A DNA stretch of 64,000 bases, from positions 62,001-126,000 of the forward strand of contig NZ_JNWV01000007.1 of the NCBI RefSeq assembly GCF_000716535.1. Direction: 5' to 3'. The DNA comes from Streptomyces flaveolus (GTDB lineage: Bacteria; Actinomycetota; Actinomycetes; Streptomycetales; Streptomycetaceae). Positions 1 to 8,329 of this stretch are shown piece by piece; position 1 is the stretch's first letter; every line of letters starts with the position of its first letter. Below the pieces are notes generated by a model. The model was given only the letters and a program-made list of their open reading frames with translations. It made no database searches and was not told the origin of the DNA. The position numbers were made by a program, and so were the translations under genes.

Positions 1-1
1 C

Positions 2-688
2 GACGACGTGAACCGCTTCTGCTCCGAGCTGATCGGCGACCCGGCCGGCGAGGGCTGGGGCTTCGTCAACGTCAACCTGCGGCCGTACTACGCGGAGGGC
101 TCCAAGACCCTGGCGTACGAGATCTGCGAGCAGCTCGGCTGGCGGCTGCCGGACCAGATCGTGGTCCCGATCGCCTCCGGCTCCCAGCTCACGAAGATCG
201 ACAAGGGGCTCCAGGAGCTGATCAGGCTGGGGCTGGTCGAGGACAAGCCGTACAAGATCTTCGGCGCCCAGGCCCAGGGCTGCTCCCCGGTCTCCACCGC
301 CTTCAAGGCCGGCCACGACGTCGTACGGCCCCAGAAGCCGGACACCATCGCCAAGTCCCTGGCCATCGGCAACCCGGCCGACGGGCCGTACGTCCTGGAC
401 ATCGCGCGCCGCACCGGCGGTGCCGTGGAGGACGTGACGGACGAGGAGGTCGTGGACGCGATCAAGCTGCTCGCGCGGACCGAGGGCATCTTCGCGGAGA
501 CGGCCGGCGGCGTGACCGTCGGCGTCACCCGCAAGTTGCTGGAGGCGGGCGTGCTGGACCCGGCGAAGACCACGGTCGTCCTCAACACCGGCGACGGCCT
601 GAAGACCCTGGACGCGGTGGCCGGGACCGGCCTGACCGCCACCATCCGCCCGACCCTGGACTCCTTCCGAGAGGCCGGCCTCGCATGA
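2..688 (+). CDS. thrC: threonine synthase, C-terminal part (cut by window edge)
   Basis: PLP-dependent enzyme converting O-phosphohomoserine to threonine, the last step of threonine synthesis in the cytoplasm. The reading frame is open at the left edge, so the N-terminal part with the PLP-binding lysine lies outside. What is visible is the typical C-terminal half: the glycine/serine-rich phosphate-binding segment VVPIASGSQLTKIDKGLQEL, then KIFGAQAQGCSPVSTAF, and near the end VLNTGDGLKTLDAV. The GTG at position 8 is only an internal codon. The cysO gene follows 148 bases later on the same strand. The family call is secure; only the true start is unknown. Confidence 0.93.
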   Translation, partial: DDVNRFCSELIGDPAGEGWGFVNVNLRPYYAEGSKTLAYEICEQLGWRLPDQIVVPIASGSQLTKIDKGLQELIRLGLVEDKPYKIFGAQAQGCSPVSTAFKAGHDVVRPQKPDTIAKSLAIGNPADGPYVLDIARRTGGAVEDVTDEEVVDAIKLLARTEGIFAETAGGVTVGVTRKLLEAGVLDPAKTTVVLNTGDGLKTLDAVAGTGLTATIRPTLDSFREAGLA

Positions 689-836
689 CAGGCGTGCCGC
701 CGGGACGCCGCACGCGATCCGCGGGCCGGTGGCGGCCGATCGCGCCCACGCGGCGGCAGCCGCACCCGCACCACGGCCCCGCGCCCCTGGGGCGCCGCCC
801 CGCCGTACCCGAGAACCCGACCGGAGGTCTCACCGC

Positions 837-1112
837 ATGAGCGTGACCGTTCGCATCCCCACCATCCTGCGCACCTACACCGGCGGGCAGGCCGAGGTCG
901 CCGCCGAGGGCGCGACGCTCGGTGAGGTCATCGCCGACCTGGAGAAGAACCACACGGGCATCGCCGCGCGCGTGCTGGACGACCAGGGCAAGCTGCGCCG
1001 GTTCGTCAACGTGTACGTCAACGACGACGACGTCCGCTTCGAGCAGGGCCTGGACACGGTCACGCCCGACGGGGCCGGCGTCTCGATCATCCCGGCGGTC
1101 GCCGGCGGCTGA
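837..1112 (+). CDS. cysO: CysO-like sulfur-carrier protein (MoaD/ThiS ubiquitin fold)
   Basis: Small 91-residue ubiquitin-fold sulfur carrier. It ends in a double glycine (IPAVAGG), the C-terminus that family members activate by adenylation and thiocarboxylate formation. The start VTVRIPTILRTYTGGQ and the internal RFVNVYVNDDDVRF closely resemble what I recall of mycobacterial CysO, which carries sulfur for cysteine synthesis through CysM and Mec, rather than MoaD of molybdopterin synthesis. The ATG at 837 was chosen over an upstream in-frame start because GGAGG (823-827) lies 9 bases before it and the upstream extension is low-complexity. It follows thrC. No cysM or mec is in the window. Stand-alone carriers in actinomycetes can serve more than one sulfur pathway. 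Confidence 0.88.
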   Translation: MSVTVRIPTILRTYTGGQAEVAAEGATLGEVIADLEKNHTGIAARVLDDQGKLRRFVNVYVNDDDVRFEQGLDTVTPDGAGVSIIPAVAGG

Positions 1113-1130
1113 GCCGCGGATCCGCGCTCA

Positions 1131-1156
1131 TTACCTTCGGTAACGGCAGTTACCGA
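1131..1156. promoter_or_regulatory. nested dyad (possible operator or RNA switch)
   Basis: TTACC-ttc-GGTAA (1131-1143) overlaps the perfect dyad TCGGTAAC-ggca-GTTACCGA (1137-1156). The two share the GGTAA arm and cannot form as hairpins at the same time. The element sits between the cysO stop and the terminator hairpin. It could be a regulator-binding palindrome or part of the cysO 3 prime structure; nothing identifies a ligand or protein. Confidence 0.4.
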
Positions 1157-1167
1157 CTGTTCATCCG

Positions 1168-1202
1168 ATTGCCCCCTCCGTGAGAGAAGCGGAGGGGGCA
1201 AT
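1168..1202 (+). terminator. terminator hairpin after cysO
   Basis: Perfect 13-bp stem (attgccccctccg at 1168-1180 with its complement at 1190-1202) around a 9-base loop. It ends the thrC-cysO direction. There is no U-tract, as is usual in Streptomyces. Confidence 0.8.
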
Positions 1203-1410
1203 TCTGTGTGATTGAGCGCGGTAGAGTTGGGGAACACGGCCCCGGCCTTCGGTCGCGGGCCCTGGATTTCATGCCGCCGACCCGACAAGAAGTAGCCAAA
1301 GTGTGCGGGTCCTCTGCGGCTTTTGTGGCTTTTATGGAGCCCGACTTGCCCTGAAGTCGGGTGAATTCTCACCAGATTCCGGACCGTCCGCGTCCAGAAT
1401 TCTCGTCCGA

Positions 1411-1441
1411 TTGACCTGTTGCAGACGGCAGTTGGACAGAT
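1411..1441 (+). promoter_or_regulatory. possible cspA promoter
   Basis: TTGACC (1411-1416) is a good -35 match. GACAGA/ACAGAT around 1435-1441 lies 18-19 bases downstream as a weak -10. If used, the cspA transcript would have a leader of about 110 bases, typical for cold-shock mRNAs. Sequence resemblance only. Confidence 0.35.
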
Positions 1442-1557
1442 ACATTCAGCCGCGGTCGACGCGTTCCGGCGCACGCCCCCGTCCCATGGGGGGTGAGGTC
1501 TGACCCGGGTTCGCGAAGTGCGGATCTGTGCAAGGGCCAGTAATAGGGGAGTTAGGC

Positions 1558-1761
1558 ATGGCTCAGGGCACCGTCAAGTGGTTCAACGCGGAGAAGGGGT
1601 ACGGCTTCATCGCGGTCGACGGTGGTGCGGACGTCTTCGTCCACTACAGCGCCATTCAGATGGACGGCTACCGCACCCTGGAAGAGGGCCAGCGGGTGGA
1701 GTTCGAGATCTCGCAGGGCCAGAAGGGCCCGCAGGCCGACATGGTTCGCCTCAGCGCCTGA
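1558..1761 (+). CDS. CspA-type cold-shock protein
   Basis: 67-residue single cold-shock domain, the usual family length. It binds single-stranded RNA/DNA and acts as an RNA chaperone. Both RNP motifs are visible: KGYGFI (RNP1, about residues 13-18) and VFVHYSA (RNP2, about 27-33). The protein begins AQGTVKWFN, as in Streptomyces Csp proteins. The ATG at 1558 was chosen because GGGGAG lies just upstream. A long non-coding leader precedes it and a terminator follows, so it is monocistronic. A second, longer Csp occurs at 27144. Confidence 0.95.
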   Translation: MAQGTVKWFNAEKGYGFIAVDGGADVFVHYSAIQMDGYRTLEEGQRVEFEISQGQKGPQADMVRLSA

Positions 1762-1774
1762 ACGTTTCTTGTCC

Positions 1775-1810
1775 GAAGGGCCCGCACCTCGCAGAGGGTG
1801 CGGGCCCTTC
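1775..1810 (+). terminator. terminator after cspA
   Basis: Perfect 14-bp stem: GAAGGGCCCGCACC (1775-1788) pairs with 1797-1810 around an 8-base loop. It starts 13 bases after the cspA stop. Confidence 0.85.
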
Positions 1811-1869
1811 GCCGTGCCCGGTTCCGCTGTTCGCGTGCGGCTGACGGGGGCCTCCCACCCGCCAAGGCG

Positions 1870-1896
1870 CTTGCACTCGACCATGCCGAGTGCTAA
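1870..1896 (+). promoter_or_regulatory. CIRCE operator 1 overlapping the groEL2 promoter
   Basis: CTTGCACTC - 9 bases - GAGTGCTAA, against the HrcA operator consensus TTAGCACTC-N9-GAGTGCTAA: seven of nine bases match in the left arm and all nine in the right. The same bases give a promoter: -35 TTGCAC (1871-1876), a 17-base spacer and -10 TAATCA (1894-1899). HrcA bound here would block RNA polymerase directly. Confidence 0.85.
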
Positions 1897-1905
1897 TCAT
1901 TGGCG

Positions 1906-1932
1906 TTAGCACTCTGAAGGTGAGAGTGACAG
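1906..1932 (+). promoter_or_regulatory. CIRCE-like operator 2, at the groEL2 transcription start
   Basis: TTAGCACTC (1906-1914), a perfect left arm, followed after exactly 9 bases by GAGTGACAG (1924-1932), in which the GAGTG core is kept. It lies 36 bases after the first operator, about where transcription from the 1871-1899 promoter would start. The right arm of site 1 and the left arm of site 2 also form a perfect 9-bp inverted repeat with a 9-base spacer (1888-1914). Confidence 0.6.
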
Positions 1933-1951
1933 CGAAGGACCGGGTCGGTGA

Positions 1952-3682
<1,731 letters not shown>

Positions 3683-3714
3683 TCGACCTGACGGTTGATC
3701 GCCTGTCCTACGGA

Positions 3715-3759
3715 CCGAGGGCGGCACTCCCAGCCAGTGGCTGGGAGTGCCGCCCTCGG
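3715..3759 (+). terminator. strong terminator after groEL2
   Basis: 21-bp perfect stem (3715-3735 with 3739-3759) closed by a three-base loop AGT. It starts 33 bases after the groEL2 stop. Confidence 0.9.
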
Positions 3760-3917
3760 GCGTTCGCGGGGCGGGGCGAGGGTGTCCGGTATCACGCGGG
3801 GGGCTTAGGGACCCGACCGGAATGCGGGCCGCTGGGCGGTGTTTACTTAAGACACTGCAACAATGCGTGCGCACATACCAGTCGGTTCACCCCGTCCACT
3901 CACGAGGAGCCCCCCAC

Positions 3918-5045
3918 GTGACCGTCACCACGCCCCCCGTCTCCCGCGCGGCTCGCGTCCTGTCCCGCCCGATCACGCTGAACGGCCTCATCGTCCCGAA
4001 CCGGATCGTGATGGCGCCCATGACCCGCATGTTCTCCCCGGGCGGCGTCCCGGGCGAGGACGTGCGCTCGTACTACGCCCGCCGGGCCGCCGCCGGTGTC
4101 GGCCTGATCGTCACCGAGGGCACCTACGTGGGCCACCCGTCGGCCGGCCAGAGCGACCGCGTCCCGCGCTTCCACGGCGAGGAGCAGCTGGCGGGCTGGG
4201 CGAAGGTCGCCGAGGACGTGCACGCGGCCGGCGGCCGGATCGTCCCGCAGCTCTGGCACATCGGCATGGTCCGCAAGCAGGGCGACGCCCCCTTCCCGGA
4301 CGCGCCCGCCGTCGGCCCCTCCGGCCTGGAGACCGCCGGTGCCGAGCCCACCGGCAAGGCCATGACGCAGGCGGACGTGGACGACGTCGTCGCCGCGTTC
4401 GCCGAGGCCGCTGCCGCCGCCGAGCGCATCGGCTTCGACGGCGTGGAGCTCCACGGCGCCCACGGCTACCTCCTCGACCAGTTCCTGTGGGCGGGGACCA
4501 ACCGCCGCACCGACGCGTACGGTGGCGACCTGGCGGCCCGCACCAGGTTCTCCGCCGAGATCGTCGCCGCCGTGCGCGCGGCGGTTTCGCCGGACTTCCC
4601 GATCCTCTTCCGCTACTCGCAGTGGAAGCAGCAGGACTACACCGCCCGGCTCGCCGAGACCCCCGAGGAACTGGAGGCCCTGCTCACCCCGCTCGCGGCG
4701 GCCGGTGTCGACGTCTTCCACGCCTCCACCCGCCGCTACTGGCTGCCCGAGTTCGACGGCTCCGACCTGAACCTGGCCGGCTGGACGAAGAAGCTCACCG
4801 GCAAGCCCGTCATCACCGTCGGCTCGGTCGGCCTCGACGGCGACTTCATCAACGCCTTCCAGGGCGAGGGCTCCCCGGTCAAGGCCATCGACAACCTCCT
4901 GGACCGCCTGGAGGCCGACGAGTTCGACCTGGTGGCCGTCGGCCGCGCGCTGCTCCAGGACCCGGAGTGGGCGGCCAAGGTGCTCTCCGACCGGTTCGAC
5001 GAGCTGAAGCCGTACGACGCGGCGGCCCTGAAGACCCTGAGCTGA
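3918..5045 (+). CDS. NADH:flavin oxidoreductase, Old Yellow Enzyme family
   Basis: 375-residue FMN-dependent ene-reductase of the OYE (12-oxophytodienoate reductase-like) TIM-barrel family, reducing activated C=C bonds with NAD(P)H. Near the N-terminus is LNGLIVPNRIVMAPMTRMF. The segment FDGVELHGAHGYLLDQF carries the His-Gly-Ala-His active-site motif, followed by TNRRTDAYGGD. Near the C-terminus ITVGSVG and VAVGRALLQDP bind FMN phosphate. The GTG at 3918 was chosen for the GAGGAGC just upstream and because the OYE domain starts there; the open frame before it is unrelated. The upstream 235 bases contain a TTTACTTAAGACAC region that could hold its promoter. The natural substrate is unknown. 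Confidence 0.9.
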   Translation: MTVTTPPVSRAARVLSRPITLNGLIVPNRIVMAPMTRMFSPGGVPGEDVRSYYARRAAAGVGLIVTEGTYVGHPSAGQSDRVPRFHGEEQLAGWAKVAEDVHAAGGRIVPQLWHIGMVRKQGDAPFPDAPAVGPSGLETAGAEPTGKAMTQADVDDVVAAFAEAAAAAERIGFDGVELHGAHGYLLDQFLWAGTNRRTDAYGGDLAARTRFSAEIVAAVRAAVSPDFPILFRYSQWKQQDYTARLAETPEELEALLTPLAAAGVDVFHASTRRYWLPEFDGSDLNLAGWTKKLTGKPVITVGSVGLDGDFINAFQGEGSPVKAIDNLLDRLEADEFDLVAVGRALLQDPEWAAKVLSDRFDELKPYDAAALKTLS

Positions 5046-5072
5046 CCGGGGTGCCTCCGGGGGCGCCGGACG

Positions 5073-5645
5073 CTAGAGGTTGCCCATCGGCTCGATGTCG
5101 ACCCGTACCGGCGTCCCCCACACCCGCAGCACCTCGTAGTCGGTGAACTCGTGCACGAGCCGGTACGCCATGGCGGGCCGGGAGCCGCGCCGCTGGGCGG
5201 CGAGATACGCCTCCGCCTCGCGCCGGTCCCGCCGCGGCGTCCCGCACAGCTGCCACTCCTGGCCGTTCCACAGCTCCGGCAGCCACCGCTGCTGCGCCTG
5301 GGGCCGGTCACCGCGCACGCCGTACCGGGACGGGGCCGAGGGGACCGGCTCGCCCGGCCGGGGCCTGCCGCCCTGGAACTCCGAGCGGCGGGCGGCCCGG
5401 CGCCGGGTCTCGCACAGCAGACACAGGTCGGGCGCGCTCTCGTCCACCGGTCCCTGCGGGTGCTCGGGGCAGCGGGTGGCGGGCGCGGCGGTGGTGACGG
5501 TGTCGTCCAGCAGATCGAGGGCCCGCCGCAGGTCGTCCTTGATCTCGTGCAGCCGGGCGTCCGGCGTGTCGGCGGTCAGGGCCTCGCCGTGCTCCCCGAG
5601 CAGCCGAAGAGCCCGTCCGAGGGCGGTGAGCTGGGCGTGATTCAT
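5073..5645 (-). CDS. hypothetical protein with a cysteine pair resembling a zinc ribbon
   Basis: 190-residue protein I do not recognise. The first 60 residues look helical (LTALGRALRLLGEHGEAL, then KDDLRRALDLLDD). A middle part has C-P-E-H about 20 residues before CLLCETRRRAARRSEF, a possible metal-binding cluster. The C-terminal part is richer in Trp and Tyr. The ATG at 5645 has GGAGG upstream; an earlier in-frame ATG at 5687 lacks one. It lies 48 bases after murQ on the same strand and may be the last gene of the rpiR-murQ unit. Function unknown. Confidence 0.7.
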   Translation of the reverse strand: MNHAQLTALGRALRLLGEHGEALTADTPDARLHEIKDDLRRALDLLDDTVTTAAPATRCPEHPQGPVDESAPDLCLLCETRRRAARRSEFQGGRPRPGEPVPSAPSRYGVRGDRPQAQQRWLPELWNGQEWQLCGTPRRDRREAEAYLAAQRRGSRPAMAYRLVHEFTDYEVLRVWGTPVRVDIEPMGNL

Positions 5646-5693
5646 GTCGGTGGGTGCCTCCTCCCCTCCATGGTGCCCTGACCGCACGGTCCG

Positions 5694-6632
5694 TCAGCGT
5701 GCCGCGTGGGTCAGCGCCGTGCGCAGACGGCCGCCGGACTCCGCCAGGAGGCGGGCCGCCGTCGGGCCGTCGACGCCGGCGAGCAGGGCCAGGATCGCGT
5801 GCTTCACCTCGCCGCCGGTCTCCGTGAGGGCCTCCTCGATCTCGGCGTCGCTCGCGCCCGTGGCCTGGGAGACGATCCGGTGGGAGCGGGCCCGGAGCTT
5901 GTCGTTGGAGGCGCGCACGTCGACCATCAGGTTCCCGTACGTCTTGCCGAGCCGGATCATCGTGATCGTCGAGAGCATGTTCAGCACCAGCTTCTGGGCC
6001 GTGCCCGCCTTCAGCCGGGTGGAACCGGCGATCAGCTCCGGGCCCACGACGACCTCGATGCCGTGCTCGGCGGCGGCGGCCAGCGCGCTGTCCTCGTTGC
6101 AGGCCAGGCCGACGGTCAGCGCGCCGAGCGCCCGGGCGTGCTCGACGGCGCCGACCGCGTACGGGGTGCGGCCGGAGGCGGAGACGCCGACCACGGTGTC
6201 GTCCGGGGTGAGTCTCAGCGCGTCCAGGTCCCGGCGGGCCAGCTCCTTCGAGTCCTCCGCGCCTTCGACGGAGGTGACCATGGCCGCGGGTCCGCCCGCG
6301 ATCAGCCCGACGACCTGGTCGGGGTCGGTGTTGAAGGTGGGCGGGCACTCGGAGGCGTCCAGCACGCCCAGCCGGCCGGCGGTCCCGGCACCGGCGTAGA
6401 CGAGCCGCCCGCCCCTGCTCATGCGCGCGGCGACCGCGTCGACGGCGGCGGCGATCCGCGGTAGCTGCGTCGCCACGGCGGCGGGCACGCCCGCGTCCTC
6501 GCCGTTCATCAGCCGGGCGATGTCGAGGGTGGGCAACCGGTCGATCTCGGCGAGTTCCGGACGGAAGGCCTCGGTGGTCAGTGAGGCCAGCTCGGCGCGC
6601 AGGTCGTGGGAGGTGATGTCGTGAGAGGTCAT
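5694..6632 (-). CDS. murQ: N-acetylmuramic acid 6-phosphate etherase
   Basis: 312 residues. It cleaves the lactyl ether of MurNAc-6-P to give GlcNAc-6-P and D-lactate in cell-wall recycling. It is a SIS-fold protein: RGGRLVYAGAGTAGRLGVLDASECPPTF (near residues 73-101) is the family signature, followed by GVSASGRTPYAVGA and VGPELIAGSTRLKAGTAQK. The helical C-terminal tail with LAGVDGPTAARLLAESGG is present. The N-terminus repeats TSHD twice. The RpiR regulator lies immediately upstream in the same direction. GlcNAc-6-P made here would feed the pathway sensed by DasR, for which a candidate site occurs at 10904. Confidence 0.95.
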   Translation of the reverse strand: MTSHDITSHDLRAELASLTTEAFRPELAEIDRLPTLDIARLMNGEDAGVPAAVATQLPRIAAAVDAVAARMSRGGRLVYAGAGTAGRLGVLDASECPPTFNTDPDQVVGLIAGGPAAMVTSVEGAEDSKELARRDLDALRLTPDDTVVGVSASGRTPYAVGAVEHARALGALTVGLACNEDSALAAAAEHGIEVVVGPELIAGSTRLKAGTAQKLVLNMLSTITMIRLGKTYGNLMVDVRASNDKLRARSHRIVSQATGASDAEIEEALTETGGEVKHAILALLAGVDGPTAARLLAESGGRLRTALTHAAR

Positions 6633-6700
6633 AGGGGGCGGCTCTCTCCGGTGACGTGTGAGGGGGGTGGTGAACCTTCCTGCCGGCTCCTTCCTACCCC

Positions 6701-7606
6701 CTAGCGCGAACCGCTCCGGTGCCGGTGGGCCAACGCCTCGTAGGAGGCGGCCAGCGCGGGCGCCGCCGTCTCGTACGTCCGCTGCGCCACCCCCACGAAC
6801 AGACAGTCCACCACCAGGAGCTGACTCGTCCGGGAGGACATCGCGGCGGGCCGCAGCTCCGTCTCCCGTGACGTCGACGTCGTCAGGACGAGGTCGGCGT
6901 ACTGCGTGACCGGCGAGTTCGGCCGCCCGGTGATGGCCACCGTCGTCGCCCCGCGCTCGAAGGCCACCCGGAGCGGCTCGATGACGTCCCCCGTCGACCC
7001 GGAGTGCGTGATCGCGAGGGCCACGTCACCCGAACGGAGCTGCACGGCGTTGGTCACCGCGAGATGCGGGTCGCTGTGCGCGTGGGCTATGAGCCCTATC
7101 CGCAGCAGCTTCTGGGTGAGGTCCTGGGCGACGAGCCCGGACGCACCTATGCCGTACACATCGGTGCGCCGGGCGGCGGCCAGCGCGGTGACGGCCGCGC
7201 CGAGCTGGACGGTGTCGAGTCCGGCCGCGGTGTCGGCGAGGGTCTGCTGCTCCTCGTAGGCGAGCTTGGTGACGACGTCGGCGATGGGGTCGTCCACCGC
7301 GATGTCCGTCGTGATCGCGGGCGCCCGCCCGGACTGCTGCTGGGCGGCGAGTCCGGCGAGGGCCAGCCGCAGGTCGCGGTAGCCCGGATAGCCGAGCAGC
7401 CGGGCGGTGCGGACGACCGTCGCCTCGCTGGTGCCGGTGAGTTCGGCGAGACCCGTGACGGTGAGTGCGGCGCAGCCGGCCGGGTCACCGGCGACGGCCT
7501 CGGCGACGCGCTGCATGGACCGGGTCATGGACGGGGCGAGCGTGCGCACCTTGGCGGCGAGCGATCCGCCCGGGCTGCCGAAAATTTCCTTCACGTCCTG
7601 GGTCAC
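6701..7606 (-). CDS. RpiR/MurR-family transcriptional regulator
   Basis: 301-residue regulator with an N-terminal helix-turn-helix of the RpiR type (LTVTGLAELTGTSEATVVRTARLLGYPGYRDL, about residues 48-79) and a C-terminal SIS sugar-phosphate domain (DVYGIGASGLVAQDL; LAITHSGSTGDVIEPL; VAITGRPNSPVTQYADL). Adjacent to murQ, it probably senses MurNAc-6-P or a related amino-sugar phosphate. GTG at 7606 was chosen; an in-frame upstream extension covers the operator-like AT-rich motifs. No good Shine-Dalgarno is visible. It is divergent from the gene at 7663, so motifs in 7578-7625 could control both directions. Confidence 0.88.
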   Translation of the reverse strand: MTQDVKEIFGSPGGSLAAKVRTLAPSMTRSMQRVAEAVAGDPAGCAALTVTGLAELTGTSEATVVRTARLLGYPGYRDLRLALAGLAAQQQSGRAPAITTDIAVDDPIADVVTKLAYEEQQTLADTAAGLDTVQLGAAVTALAAARRTDVYGIGASGLVAQDLTQKLLRIGLIAHAHSDPHLAVTNAVQLRSGDVALAITHSGSTGDVIEPLRVAFERGATTVAITGRPNSPVTQYADLVLTTSTSRETELRPAAMSSRTSQLLVVDCLFVGVAQRTYETAAPALAASYEALAHRHRSGSR

Positions 7607-7625
7607 ACATGAAAGATATTTTCGG
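7578..7625. promoter_or_regulatory. inverted repeats at the rpiR start, likely autoregulatory operator
   Basis: CCGAAAAT (7578-7585) and ATTTTCGG (7618-7625) form an 8-bp inverted repeat 32 bases apart. Each half holds a small GAAA/TTTC dyad: GAAAATTTC (7580-7588) and TGAAA-gatat-TTTC (7610-7623). These AT-rich motifs stand out in the GC-rich background, match the GAAA...TTTC style of RpiR-family sites, and flank the predicted GTG start of the regulator. Confidence 0.5.
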
Positions 7626-7662
7626 TTCGGTGTCCCGGTCAAGAGTGCGCACAATGGGGTGC

Positions 7663-8046
7663 ATGGACCCCATCAGCCCCCTGGAGCAGTCATTGCACGC
7701 GGCCCGCGCCCGCGTGCTCGCGGATCTCGTCGCGGGCGAGGTCGCGGAGGCCGACGTCGTCTCGCTGGTGGAGGACTCCATCGCCCAGCGGCGCTGGTGG
7801 GTCGAACAGTGGCCGGACGGCGCGGCCTTCGTGGCCGGGCTGATCGCCCAGGACGTGCAGGACGCGCTGCTGGAGCGGTACGGCCGCTGGCCGCTCTGCC
7901 CCGTCTGCGGCTCCGGCGACCCGCACGCGCTGGACGTGGAGCCGGAACTGGGCCCCGATCCGCACTGGGTGTGCCACAAGGCAGGCGTGAAGGTCGCGTC
8001 GGTGGGCTCGCTGGCGTCGGCCCTGCGCGGGACGACGTCCTCATGA
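7663..8046 (+). CDS. hypothetical protein with zinc-ribbon-like C-terminus
   Basis: About 127 residues. The N-terminal half is helical (LEQSLHAARARVLADLVAG, VVSLVEDSIAQRRWWVEQW). The C-terminal part carries LCPVCGSGDPHALDVEP and HWVCHKAG, a C-x2-C plus C arrangement that suggests metal binding. ATG codons at 7654 and 7663 are both possible; there is no clear ribosome site. It ends 7 bases before the DUF4031 gene and is probably co-transcribed with it. Function unknown. Confidence 0.7.
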   Translation: MDPISPLEQSLHAARARVLADLVAGEVAEADVVSLVEDSIAQRRWWVEQWPDGAAFVAGLIAQDVQDALLERYGRWPLCPVCGSGDPHALDVEPELGPDPHWVCHKAGVKVASVGSLASALRGTTSS

Positions 8047-8053
8047 GGCGCCC

Positions 8054-8329
8054 GTGACCCTCTACATCGACCCGCCGACCTGGCCCGGCCACGGGCGCAT
8101 GTGGTCGCACCTGGTCAGCGATGTGTCGTACGACGAACTGCACCTGTTCGCCGAGGGCCTCGGCATGCCGCGCCGGGCCTTCGACAGCGACCACTACGAC
8201 GTCCCGTCCCACCGCTACGCGGACGCGGTGGCGGCGGGCGCGGTGCAGGTCAGCAGCCGCGAGGTGGTCCGGCTGCTGCACTTCGCCGGTCTGCGCAGGC
8301 GCAAGGGGCGTCAGGTCCGGCGGACGTAG
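8054..8329 (+). CDS. DUF4031 family protein
   Basis: 91-residue protein starting TLYIDPPTWPGHGRMWSHL, with DHYDVPSHRYADAV in the middle, the pattern I recall for DUF4031. No biochemical role is known to me. It starts with GTG 7 bases after the preceding gene. Its end overlaps the convergent GNAT-fusion gene by 19 bases (8311-8329), so transcripts of the two share 3 prime sequence in antisense. Confidence 0.85.
   Translation: MTLYIDPPTWPGHGRMWSHLVSDVSYDELHLFAEGLGMPRRAFDSDHYDVPSHRYADAVAAGAVQVSSREVVRLLHFAGLRRRKGRQVRRT

Larger units (their letters stand above)
1113..1557 (+). other. 445-base non-coding region between cysO and cspA
   Basis: No convincing gene; the only open frame (1303-1503) has no good ribosome site or family resemblance. 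It holds a dyad at 1131-1156, a strong terminator hairpin at 1168-1202, an inverted repeat with arms CCCGACTT (1340-1347) and AAGTCGGG (1354-1361), and two copies of GAATTCTC (1363-1370 and 1397-1404). The stretch 1290-1450 is less GC-rich than its surroundings, as expected of the promoter and long leader of a cold-shock gene. Confidence 0.7.

Noticed and set aside
1303..1503. 66-codon open frame in the cspA upstream region
   Set aside because: No ribosome site, no family resemblance, and it overlaps the promoter and hairpin elements of the leader.
3880..3900. GGTTCACCCCG before the OYE gene as a PHO box
   Set aside because: The second 11-bp unit does not match, so it is not convincing.
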